Assembly: GCA_002633005.1 (NCBI GenBank)
Contig: NMRA01000012.1
Location: 1,925,992 to 1,989,991 of the forward strand
DNA length: 64,000 nucleotides
DNA from: Phoronis australis
Lineage: Eukaryota; Phoronida; Phoronidae
Reading direction: 5' to 3'
Positions 48,301-60,300 of the stretch are shown here, piece by piece; positions within the stretch are counted from its first letter, which is position 1, and every line of letters starts with the position of its first letter. The notes under the pieces are model-generated. The model had not been told where the DNA came from. It saw nothing but the letters and a program-made list of their open reading frames with translations, and searched no databases. The position numbers and the translations under genes are program-made.

Positions 48301-51300
48301 GAGTTGCTGCTTGTCGTCAGACCCATACCATTAGCAACAGTCTAAAAGAAATTTAGTCATTTACTGATGTAGGTAACAGTAAGTGTGAAGAGCGTGCAAA
48401 AATCAAACTTAACAGTTAAAAGAGAAATAAACAATGTGAAAGATTTGGACATCAACTCATCACTTAAATAGCCTAGTCTTCATAAAGCAATATTGCAATC
48501 CCCGCTTACCTTTAAAACGTTATAACGACCACTGTCCGTAAAGTCACGCACTATTTCTGTGCTCATATACCAGCCACTGAAGGGTATTGCGGTGAACTGT
48601 ATCCCTCCGCAGTCTAGCATCATGTCACTCACTCCAGGCACGGCAAACCACTTGTATCCAAACTCTTGAAAGCAGGGATACCTGTCAATATCAACGTGTC
48701 TTTTGTATATTACGTGTTGTCTGGAGCAATATTTAAGTCAAGTAATGTGCTTTTCCGGGCATTTCACAAAAATTTGCGAAACTTAAAATCATCATTTGCT
48801 TTAGATTATTTAAACATAAGTTATAATTTCAAAGCACCAACCCATCTGAATGTACGTCAATTGCGTCAAAAAAGGAATATGTGAAACACATTTAAACATT
48901 CAATCTTCATTTTCAAGGCTGTGCCAGTCTTTCTCTGGAAAAAACAAAATAGCTCCAGTTTGCCGTCTATGCTGGAAGTACATAAATGCACTTTTGTTTT
49001 TATCAGATCATATAACATACCCATGGGATCTTTAGTTAGCCTCGAGTCAACGTAACGTACCGCAAAAGAGAGACACCTTGTGAACGAATTACTGTGCTCC
49101 GTTCTTTTTGCAAAATGTAATTACACAAGTGTCAGTTTCCAGAAATCCCAATGACAGAGTTACATTTAGTTGTTAAGACCAGAGGGGAGGATGAAATTTT
49201 ACAAACAAACATTCACTTTAGCACAGTTAACTACTGTTTGGGATTATAGCTTGGGTCGATTACGCCGGGAATGGAGTACTACCAAGACTGTAGTGCCACT
49301 AGAGCACAGTGCCGTGGGTATGGAGTGTCAGCATACATGTAGCAACCCAGGGCATGAGGCACTCGCTGATATGGAATAACCCAGAGCGTCAGTTTGTTGC
49401 TTACTGCGGATGGCATATGTCCACTTCCAGTACAATATCACTGGGCAACTCAAAATATTCGGGATCCTGTCCATTTGCCTGCAGCACCAGCGGCAACACG
49501 TCATGAGGCGTCCCCTTTCCTGACCAGCCAAGTTTCAAGCAAATCTAAAAACATTGCAATTTAAAGTTATCACTGAAGGAAAATTACACACGCTGGCAAG
49601 ACGTTTTTTCTAACATGTCAACAATGTAACAATTTTAGTAGCAATTCAATGTTTTTTCTGTGATTAGTGAGTCAAGTGGTTTCACTGTTCACAGAAAAAT
49701 ATCGTTCGTTTTGGTCAACCTTAATAGTTTGCCCTTCTACGTACCTCGGTGAAAGCTGCTTGTTTAGGGTCGCCAATGACTGTGCCGTCTTCCTGTCTGT
49801 ATCCAGCATACGCAATGAACAGTGGATTCCATATCCGGAAGTCATGCTCACCATCTGTTCTCTGTGGAAACACTGTGATGGCCGATCTAAGAAAGACGTG
49901 GCAAAGTTAACGGCGTATTTCATTCTTTCTCACCACCTAGAACAATCAACTTATTTTAATAAGTGGTGTTTTACCCCTTTAAAAAGGGGTAAAAACACCA
50001 CGCCATGGCAAGATACAACGTTTGAATTAGGTTAGTTATAAACTCCGTCTCATCTTGTTCCGTACTCAACTCAGAACTAATTTCTAAGCTTGAAAAATAG
50101 TTATAGGTCAATATTACTTCAGTCCATGCCCATGAAGTTGTTTGTCGCGGCGGGTTAGTTTCACGAAGGCGAAGTGTAGCAGACTTTCAGATGTTCTATT
50201 GTATCCAATTTCAATTCAAATAAAGGTCAAGAATGGGGTGCCACTGGTTTGCAAAATCAAGTACGACTGTTAAGAAAATTGATTTTTTATAACATCAGGA
50301 TATAGTTTATAACCACTTATCCATTAATTTTCTCTACCATTCAAGCATATTTCTCAAACCATTCCATAAAGTAATAGAACGACTTCCATTCCCAACCGGA
50401 TCATTCGCAGCACGGGTTAATAAAAATAGTTCAAAAAGCCGTCAATTTTATCAAGGATGACCATTCCCTACCCAAATTGAACATTGGCACATGATATGCT
50501 ACTCCTCTTCATGACAGACATCGACTTTTAGGACCAGTGTTTTCAAGTTAATTAGCTCTTTTGCTTTCTTATCTTAAGGTCCTAAGCAGCGAGGAAATGT
50601 CCCTTTAGATGTTCAAGATGCTAAATGTTGCGCCCAAGGAGAAAGATGCTGCTGCGATTGACCAGTTTGGAACAATATCACTGCTGAGTGTAGAAGGGAA
50701 GATGTTCTTTGGGATCCTTGCTAGGAGGTTGACATCCTATCTCTTAGACAACAAGTACATAGACCCATCTGTCCAGAAAGGAGGGATTCCTGGTTTTTCA
50801 GGCTGTGTTGAACATACGAGCGTCTTGAGCCAGCTGATTAGGAGGCCAAGTCGAAGAGGAAAGACCTGACGTGTGTGTGGCTGGACTTAGCCAATGTCTA
50901 CAGTTCCATACCCCACTAGCTGATCAACATAGCATTAGAGTACTATCATGTTCCGGAGCATATCAGTCGCATGTTAACAGATTATTTTCGAGGTATCCAA
51001 TTGAGGTTTACTGCAGGCACCATCACTACAGACTGGATCAAGCTGGAAAGAGGTATAATAACTGGATGTAGCATCTCTCCTACTCTGTTCATCATGGGGA
51101 TGAATTTTCTGATAAAGGCCGGAGAAAGGGAATGTAGGGGTCCGAGGCTACAGTCCGGTATCATGGTGCCTGTAATTAGAGCATTTATGGATGACTTGAC
51201 AGTAACTACGGTGACGCATGTGCAAGCTCGGTGGGTTTTGGCAGCACTAGATGAAGTAGCAACGTGGGCTTGTATGAAGTTTAAACCCAGGAAGTCGAGA

Positions 51301-54300
51301 CTTCTGATAATGAGAGGTGGGAAAGTAGTCAACAGATTTACCTTGACCATTCAAGGCGAACAAATTCCATCAATTGTTAATAACCCCATCAAGTGCCTAG
51401 GTAAATGGTACGATGATCTCCTGTGCGACAAGAACAACATCAAGCTGATGGAGACCCAGGTGACGGAGTGGTTGAAGAGAATAGAGAAAAGCGGTCTTCC
51501 TGGCAAGTACAAGGCATGGATTTACCAGCACGGGCTGTTACCTCGAGCAACGTGGGGNNNNNNNNNNNNNNNNNNNNNNNNNNNNNNNNNNNNNNNNNNN
51601 NNNNNNNNNNNNNNNNNNNNNNNNNNNNNNNNNNNNNNNNNNNNNNNNNNNNNNNNNNNNNNNNNNNNNNNNNNNNNNNNNNNNNNNNNNNNNNNNNNNN
51701 NNNNNNNNNNNNNNNNNNNNNNNNNNNNNNNNNNNNNNNNNNNNNNNNNNNNNNNNNNNNNNNNNNNNNNNNNNNNNNNNNNNNNNNNNNNNNNNNNNNN
51801 NNNNNNNNNNNNNNNNNNNNNNNNNNNNNNNNNNTGAGAAGACTGGGCGAGACAGCTGAGAGGACATCTTGTTGGCTGTGGTACCGTCGGAATGAAGGAA
51901 GTTGGAGGCCTCAGTGATGCACAGTGGGTTGGCCGCCACTGTGGACCCACCAGTGGAGACCGTTATGGTTTAGGGTCGAAACGAGTCGAGGAAGCTGGAT
52001 GCCATCTGACGACATCAAGCTACGCCTCCAACTAGTTAGTGTACGGCGGGTAGAAGAGAATCCTGGTTTAGCTGTTACGAAGAAGGGGCGACAAGACGTC
52101 AGACTACATAGAAGCCTGACAACTATTGAGGCAGATAACATCACTGTAAGTACACACAGAGATGTGGTCTTATTGATGTTATATATACCCCTTGGATACG
52201 GGATGCAAATATTAATAACATTTATATTAAAAGCGAGTGCATGCCCTGCATGACAAGAATTTAAGGTTATCCATTGGGTCTAGAGAAAGTTATGATTAAT
52301 GAAGAAGTGTGCTTAATTTTTATTTCATACATTCAAGGTACATATTTCTAATCAAAATTGTTGATGCACTGGTTATTTGACAATAAAACTGTGTTAAACC
52401 GTCAGGTAAAATGTCTGATGTCAGTTAGTTTATTGGCTCATACCTCTAATAGGAGCTGTGGTCCTACTTGTACTCCGTGACGACAGTCTTCGAATGTTAA
52501 CAGCGAACCTCTTGTATATGTCTATCATTTGGTTCGGAATTTAGGTGATGCCAGCGAAAACCCTAATTGTTGCATTTTTAATAAACTATTCCAAGGTGAA
52601 ATGTGCAATCCAAAAAACGCTTCTCGGATGAACTCTCAAAATCTTTCAAACTAATTCAATTTTTTCTCCTCAGAAATACCATGCATTTTAACTTTATTCC
52701 AGCTTCAACGGACAGGCTCGGTTTTAAGGCCGAGAAACGCATTTTTTATAATTAGTAGCTGGTGCTGACTTCTTGAAATTATTACCTTTGGCCACATATG
52801 TTGTGTTTTTGTATTTTGTTACAATATCGCCAATTCTCAACGTTGGATGACACTTATTTTGTGGAGTCAAGACCGGTAACTTCACCAGGTAAATACCCTT
52901 AAAGTACTCGGCCACTTGCTCACTGGGGTTCGGTTTCATCATCAAAATGTTGGGGAGCTGGAGTTGTGAGTTTTCGATTACGTTTAGCGGTTGATCTCAG
53001 AAAACCATTTACGTAGCCGATAATGATATTTTAAAATTAACGTTTAGTCGTCAGGCAGTCTTATCTGAACACATTCATACTACGACTATATTGAGGGCCA
53101 GCACCATTTGCGACAGCAAAACAGGCCCCAAGCTTTTGAAGCTGCTATCAACCACTTTCTGCTATTACAAACATCAACCTTCTTTATAGACGTGTTTGTC
53201 CTTCAAAACTAAAATCACCCCTTGTTTCCACTGAAATCGTTATACAGTAAACGGCGTGAAATTCCCCTCTCGCGGCTGCTATGGTGTCTGAAACTAAACC
53301 GTTGGGACCAGCAATTTTATCGACCTGGTCTGAAGCAAAAACGACGTGTCAGCTCCTCATATGCTAAAAATTATTTCAAAGACTTTAAGGTAGTAGTTGG
53401 ACTCGAAAACTATTTAGAAATTGATTGTCTTTTAATGCTTTTACACGTCTTGGCTGTGCAAACTAGAAACTGGCTGTGGATTATAAGTGTGTGTACTATG
53501 CTCGAGGAATTATATCGAGAATGAATATCACTTTTTNCCATTTTATTAAGTTTAACCAGAGCTATATGATAAGTAAACGAAATTCTTCAAGTTTTGGGAA
53601 TTTTTATATACATCGACAATCCTCGCAATTGACCTATCGCAAGCTGCGCCCGCTTGCGAAATGTCGATAAACAAACAATAAGTTTTACCCGGTAACGTGT
53701 TGTTTATCGGGTAAAATGGGGGTTTGGAAACGAAGGTGTGTCAAGAATGCTGCGTTCTAATTGGTCGGCTAAGCCGTCACTCAAAATCCAGGTGATAGAT
53801 CAATTGGCTGCCAATCATTCGCTGAAATCAAGGCTAGTGACTTTTTAGTTTGCGAGCACCAAGAACATCGTATTCCCACTTGCTTTAATTTATGGTCTAA
53901 TTACCTAATTATTTACCTAGCAATATCTCTGCCTTTCGGCCAACAACGGTCTCCAAGGTAAGGTATATTTGACAGTCACGTGATTAATATGACCCCGACG
54001 GGGCTCATGCTGCATAGGCGGACTTACCTTATTGTACCTTTATTTGTAGCGTACTTTATGTGGGTGCACAGTGCATCAAACATGACGCCAGTAGTCTTTA
54101 TGTGGCGGGCATCGAATACCTTTTGAGAAAACACAAACTGTTCATCTACGCGTCCTGAATTGCAAAGCTTCAGATCTTGATTTGTAGGCCGTGGTGTAAT
54201 TTCTAAAACCGATTGACTTGTTTACATCAAACTCCAGCCTTATTTACATGTGCACGACGTTTTGTTCGGTCATTTCTCCGGCCATCTTCAGGTGTCACAG

Positions 54301-57300
54301 CGTTATTAGAAGTACGTGCACATGTATCTGGGACGCTCATGGTAGGCGCTTACCCATGTAAATAGGCTAGAGATTCCTGTAACTGGACCAATAGATTTCA
54401 GAAATGATGCTACTACACCAAATCCTGAAGGCGGTTATACAAGGTACCCAAAATGTAAACAGAAACATTCTAATTTTTGAAATGCGACGCACGATTTTTT
54501 TCAGACTATGTACACAGCTGATTCTTTAGCATGCTCCACGGAATGAGCATTTCATTTTCAAATCATACACATTTTCTCCCTCAAAACTGTTCTTTTAATT
54601 GTCCGCCCCTTGGAGCCTCAGCTCTATTCTAAAATCTTCGGGACTGGGCTGTACAATTGGTTGTGTTTGGTGCCAAACCTCGTATTTTTTGTTATTTGAC
54701 ACTTTTATGATTTTATGCACTCTGTTAGCATCTAGAAAATGCCACATCACCGGTTCAATTTTCAAAACAACAGCAGACTAGGACAAACTGCGCACTTCTG
54801 ACGTGTGTAGCATTTGAATGAGAAGGGAAGGCCACCCAACCAGTCAGTAAGCTGAGCACTAGCATACCACAGACGAGCTAACGTGCTATATTGGAAAATG
54901 AATCGATGGACATTATCATACATCAGGTGAGTATCTAACTAGAAGCGAAAAAGTTAGAAAATCCAGAAGTCATGATTTATAATTTTTTCGCATCTGTTTG
55001 GTTATATTGTCCACAGTACTTGTAACTCTGGTGTTATCGAGACATGTGCTTACCTGCAGTTTAGACCACTGCATTCGGCCAATGCATCTTCCCGCGTTCC
55101 GCCAAGCAGTTTTGACACCAAAGGAAAGCTCACTCGAGGACAAATGGTAGGTTCCCGTTTGTTCGATAGAATGTTTGACGGATTTCCATCGTGATTCATG
55201 AGCTGCTGCATCGTATCTGTAAGGCATTAGCCACGGTCAAGGTACGTTTATACAAAATATAAAACAGAGAAAAGCTGGCGGTTTGGGAATTTCCGGGCAT
55301 AGCTCCAATCTGGTTCTACGGATATGTAATGAACCTTAGAAACGTGTAGTTTCCACGCTTTTATTTTTGGCTGCATTGTCGCTAATGACTTCCGGCCAAT
55401 GCTTTTAATCACCTTCAGGACACAGGTCACGAATTCAAAAATGACAACGTTAAGATCCTGCTCAGAGAAAATAATTGGATTCAGGTGTCCAGGAGGATTT
55501 GTTCATCAAATCACTTAATCCCTCACTTAACAAACAAGATGGAGCACGGTTCAAAGTATCGTCTGCTTGGGATGAGAGTTTGTGTGAAGTTACTAACCAG
55601 ACGAGATCTCGTGAGAAGACTGGACACGGCAGTCCCCGACAATTTTCAATACCGTCTTCCCATTGAAGGAAGCGTGACGCCTCCGAGATGCTAGGAATTT
55701 AATTTTGCAAGTAGTCCAGCAGACCAGATTTAAAGGACAATACCACCCTATTTAATTAGTCTTTTCACCGTCTTAGTCGGCCTATATCCACATTGCCTCG
55801 CATACGGTCGAATTATCTTGCCGAGAGGTGTCGCGTTAACCTGTGAGGAAGGTTAGAAACGACAGTGGTTTATCTGCAGAGTGAATGCCGCTTTGTTGCG
55901 GTTCATCGTTCCCGCTTGTCCGAACTATGAAGCTGCGAGGAAAGCGGGTATATCGTTTTTTCGACTTCCTCGAAAGCCCAAAATGCTTAGGACGTGGCTC
56001 GCGACAGTATGAGGCCGTGAAACATCTCCGTTTGTGTGGCCGGCATTTCGTCGACAGTGATTTCTCTGACGAATGCCGGCTTACTAAAGAACTATCCATA
56101 TGTTCTGTTGCCTGTGCATGTTCACGGCGCCTGCCTAGTATTTCTTGATTAGTGTATTCCGGTTCGAACTGATATCATGTGAAACCTAACGATCCACCTG
56201 TGAAGTCTTCGTCGGATGAGCTCTCGTCTAAATCGGGATTTCGAGTTGCTATCAATGATGACGTTTATTATTCTGCGTTCTGTTTCAAAATGAATTATTC
56301 TCACCTTAACCAATGCTTATATAAAACTAAAACAAAGTCTGTCTCATTAGATACAATCTGTAATGCCTTTTGGAGTATTCGTGAGTGCAAATGTTTTGAG
56401 AAGCCAGTAATGAATAAACCACTGCGTTACCGGACTTAGATACACCGAGGCCGTGTGAGCGCATGCTAATTCAGTGTTTGCTGACAGAAAGCTGTAAGAA
56501 ACAATAACTCGATTTTATATGCTATGGTCATATATTAGGGGAATCTTTATTCAGATATACAAATACATTAGTCAAATCATTGTTACTTTACACCTTTTGC
56601 CCTGACGGTTATGTGGAAGAGGAACCTGACTTCGCGGCCCCCGACAAGTAAGTAGATTTTCAGTTTCGTGGCTAATTCACCAAAATAATTACGTGCACAT
56701 NAGTATTTCTTGATTAGTGTATTCCGGTTCGAACTGATATCATGTGAAACCTAACGATCCACCTGTGAAGTCTTCGTCGGATGAGCTCTCGTCTAAATCG
56801 GGATTTCGAGTTGTTATCAATGATGACGTTTATTATTCTGCGTTCTGTTTCAAAATGAATTATTCTCACCTTAACCAATGCTTATATAAAACTAAAACAA
56901 AGTCTGTCTCATTAGATACAATCTGTAATGCCTTTTGGAGTATTCGTGAGTGCAAATGTTTTGAGAAGCCGGTAATGAATAAACCATTGCTTTACCGGAC
57001 TTAGATACACCGAGGCCGTGTGAGCGCATGCTAATTCAGTGTTTGCTGACAGAAAGCTGTAAGAAACAATAACTCGATTTTATATGCTATGGTCATATAT
57101 TAGGGGAATCTTTATTGAGATATACAAATACATTAGTCAAATCATTGTTACTTTACAACTTTTGCCCTGACGGTTATGTGGAAGAGGAACCTGACTTCGC
57201 GGCCCCCGACAAGTAAGTAGATTTTCAGTTTCGTGGCTAATTCACCAAAATAATTACGTGCACATTATTTCTTTGGCTCACTATTATAGTCTTTTCGTGA

Positions 57301-60300
57301 CTGGAGGCTTAGTTTCCAAATAAAGCTAGGTTGATGTTCGTGATGTCCAGTCCCGGCGGCGCGAAGGGCCTGATCGGGTTCCGAGCCACAAGCGTTTTGT
57401 GTGTTTAGAACTGAAAAAAAATCGCAACTCTAGAAGTACAATACACAGCTATGTACTCCAGCCTGTATTTCACGGAAGAATGACTCGAATTTATCACCAA
57501 ACAGACCCAAACTCCCGCGATCGACAATGGTAAATTGGCCAACCGAACTCTGCAGGCTACGGTACGTTCACATACCTATAAATCCGTAACAGTGAAATAA
57601 AACAACACGTTTGAATTTGATGTATTTTTAAGGGGTTTACATCGAATTTTGACGATTTATTGGGGTAAAACGATGAATTCAAGAGATAAGTTGACACCAG
57701 TAAGCGTGTTGTGAACGGCTGAACAGACTGCGTTCGAACCTCTTACGTCATTGGTTAATTTCAACATCTCCGTCTGCCGTCGGGTGTCAGGTAAAACAAC
57801 TGAACTTGCTGTTTTCGAGTGGAACTATTCGATCTAAATTGATACAAAATAGGTTGTTTTTGGGTGCCATTCTCCTTTAATTAGAATACAATGAACTTTC
57901 CTGGATGAATTAACAATTGCATTTTATTATATAATTCGAAAGCAAATTTTTAAATACAAAATAATCTAATAAAGCATTTGCAGTCATCTTTTTAAGGACA
58001 TAAGATATACCTTTTCAGCGACTTGTAGTACAGGCTTATGAAGTCGTGGGCTTCCTCTAAAATCTGTCTTCTTTCTTTGAGATGGTTTTTGGTTGGCGTC
58101 ATATGTGACCCAAGACACGCTGTTGCATCACAACCAACGGGCTGAAAATAGTAGTTTCGTGTATAGCGACGCTCGTTATGCCTGTTACCTTGATCAGACG
58201 TGAAAGTTTTATACAGAAGTCTCGTTTTAAGGCAGATTTAAAACGAGCATTTACACAAGTGTCCTATCTGGATGTGGATAATTAGCATAGTATTTATGAC
58301 CAGAATGTTAACATTTAGGACAATCACGTGCGATTATCATGAACGACGGAGCTTTAACCATAAGTCGCGTCATTGGAAAGCAGTCTTCACGTGGTAAAAA
58401 TGGAGGTCTGCTGCATAGCTAGAAATTTACTAGAAAGAAGGTATCTAGTAACACTTCCGTCCAATATCTGGAGAACGACTTGCATAGATTGAAAATGTTG
58501 GAGTATTTGTTAATTATATGTGAATAAATAATACTGGACCAGGAGCTCAGGGGGAAGCACCGCACGTTGACTCTGTCCCCCCCCCCCCCCGTTTCAGGTA
58601 GACATTATAGTAGCTCGCGATTAAAACAGAGCTATATCTCGAGAAGTCCTGTGAGATCTTGCGTTTTCGCGAGGTTCTCGCGTCTACTGTCGTTAGAGGA
58701 CCAATATCAGGCTCGAATTCAATAAATCTAGTACTTCTTTGGAGCAAGATCTCGCTGGATTCCGCGACTTATCGCAGTGCATTTCAAAGATAGCACGTGA
58801 TTTTGTTTAGATTTAGTAAATGCGCGGATGCCTATTCAAATAACTTTGCAAGCAAGACATGCATTGATTTCAGGGAGACACAACTTTCACAACTACGATA
58901 AAAAACATCTCGGTGGCTTCGTGTGAATCTGAACTATCGATTAGCTCATAATCGATTGATAGACCTTGACCATTTCATGAAGTCAGACCATTGCTTTTAG
59001 CAACCATCCGTTATTTCCGGAGAAATTGCTATTACCTTGCTTGAATTATTCGAAAATATGTATGAAAAATGCATTGAATTGATTAAGTTCTCTTAGCTCA
59101 TCTGTCAATTAAAATGACACGATCAGGTTTATGGCCACCAAAACGCATTTTAGGGGTAATTTTGACATCCTTATGTTATTAGCTTTGGCCAGAGTTATAT
59201 AACAGTAAAAATCTAGTGTGTTTCTGTGATTTTATTATAAAATGAGGCAGTGACCTCACCAAGTGTTTCGACGCTAGACGCCCCTAAATGGCCGCCGTGG
59301 AAGGTGAACAGTGCTTGTCATAGCAGGCCTGGCATGAAAAAAATGAACCAATAATGTATACGAGAAAAAGAAGTCAAAAGCTAAACCTCATTGACTGGTT
59401 AACTTCAAAAGAAAAAGTGTTTTGGAACTAAATCGAGCGCTGGTCTGCCGTGCGAAAGGATTCAAATATACAATCAGAAATACCGAGTTTTCTGAGTTAG
59501 ACAGTGTAGGTTTACATTCATCTCCCGTATTCCATAAATAGTTTTACATTCTTGCTCAATTTTAATTGATTTTAAGTGTAAACCAGAAATTGTTTTTGAA
59601 AAGAGAAGAATAATGTTTCTAGTCTTTCACTAAATAATCTATTGAACTCCTTGTTGAGTCTTGAAAATTCTCGAATGATCTCGTTCACTATAATAATTAT
59701 ACAAAACTATCTTTCGTAAATGGCCAAATCATCTTTGAAACCCCTATAACCTTATAAATGCAACTGCCGAGCCATGTAGGATTTTTGGGGTTAATTATTA
59801 CCAGGTTACGCGACGGGCAAAATAAGTTTGCTCGTAACGCTGTTTTCGAATTCGCAATTTTAGGGTTTGCCAACCTCAATAAATTCTAACTAAGGCGTTT
59901 TCTTGGTTTTGATGTTCTTGGTGGTAAAGGAAATGGAATCTTAGCACGGTAAACGAATAACATGAGACAATTCTTGTTTTTAGCCAGCAAATTTGGATTA
60001 AGTTCAAATTTTAATATAATACAAAATGTTCGCGAAAGTCATAGGGTAAGACTGATCGCTTTGTCGGTCTAATAATATTAATCTCGTTACGCACATCAAA
60101 CTTCCGCAAACATGTTTTCTGTTTCTTTTTTTTTAATTTATGTAGAACTTAAAACAACTCATTCGCACCAAAAGAGGAATCAAATGGCACCACGAACAAG
60201 AAGGCGATACTGTATTAAACAAGGGCTTTGTCTGCACTTGCAGCGGATTCCGTAAACTGGTGAAAAGAGAATTTTTGTTAATTATGCAAGAAACTGAACC

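Larger units (their letters stand above)
47452..58141 (-). other. NOS: NOS exons 2-9: haem/tetrahydrobiopterin oxygenase domain
   Basis: Exon 2 carries the C-x4-C zinc motif CDATAC that ties the dimer. Exon 3 has the haem-ligand cysteine in RNAGRCIGR. Exon 4 has [12 protein letters not shown] and exon 5 [12 protein letters not shown]. Exon 7 has SGWYMSTEI with the arginine-binding glutamate (Glu485). Exons 8-9 have [22 protein letters not shown] and [15 protein letters not shown]. In exon 7 the usual GTEIGVRD reads STEIVRD: one glycine is replaced and another is missing, without breaking the frame. Confidence 0.95.

Noticed and set aside
49886-49923. Minus-strand [14 protein letters not shown] just before NOS exon 5, resembling the KYATNKGNLR end of the preceding exon
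   Set aside because: A proper exon with that motif exists at 54028-54119, with the right phase and a good donor. The 49.9-kb frame runs through the exon 5 acceptor in the wrong frame.
51423-51950. Long reading frames across 51558-51834 on both strands
   Set aside because: They exist only because the Ns were translated as X.
58571-58592. Poly-C tract as a telomere or origin signal
   Set aside because: It is a simple homopolymer with no further repeat context.
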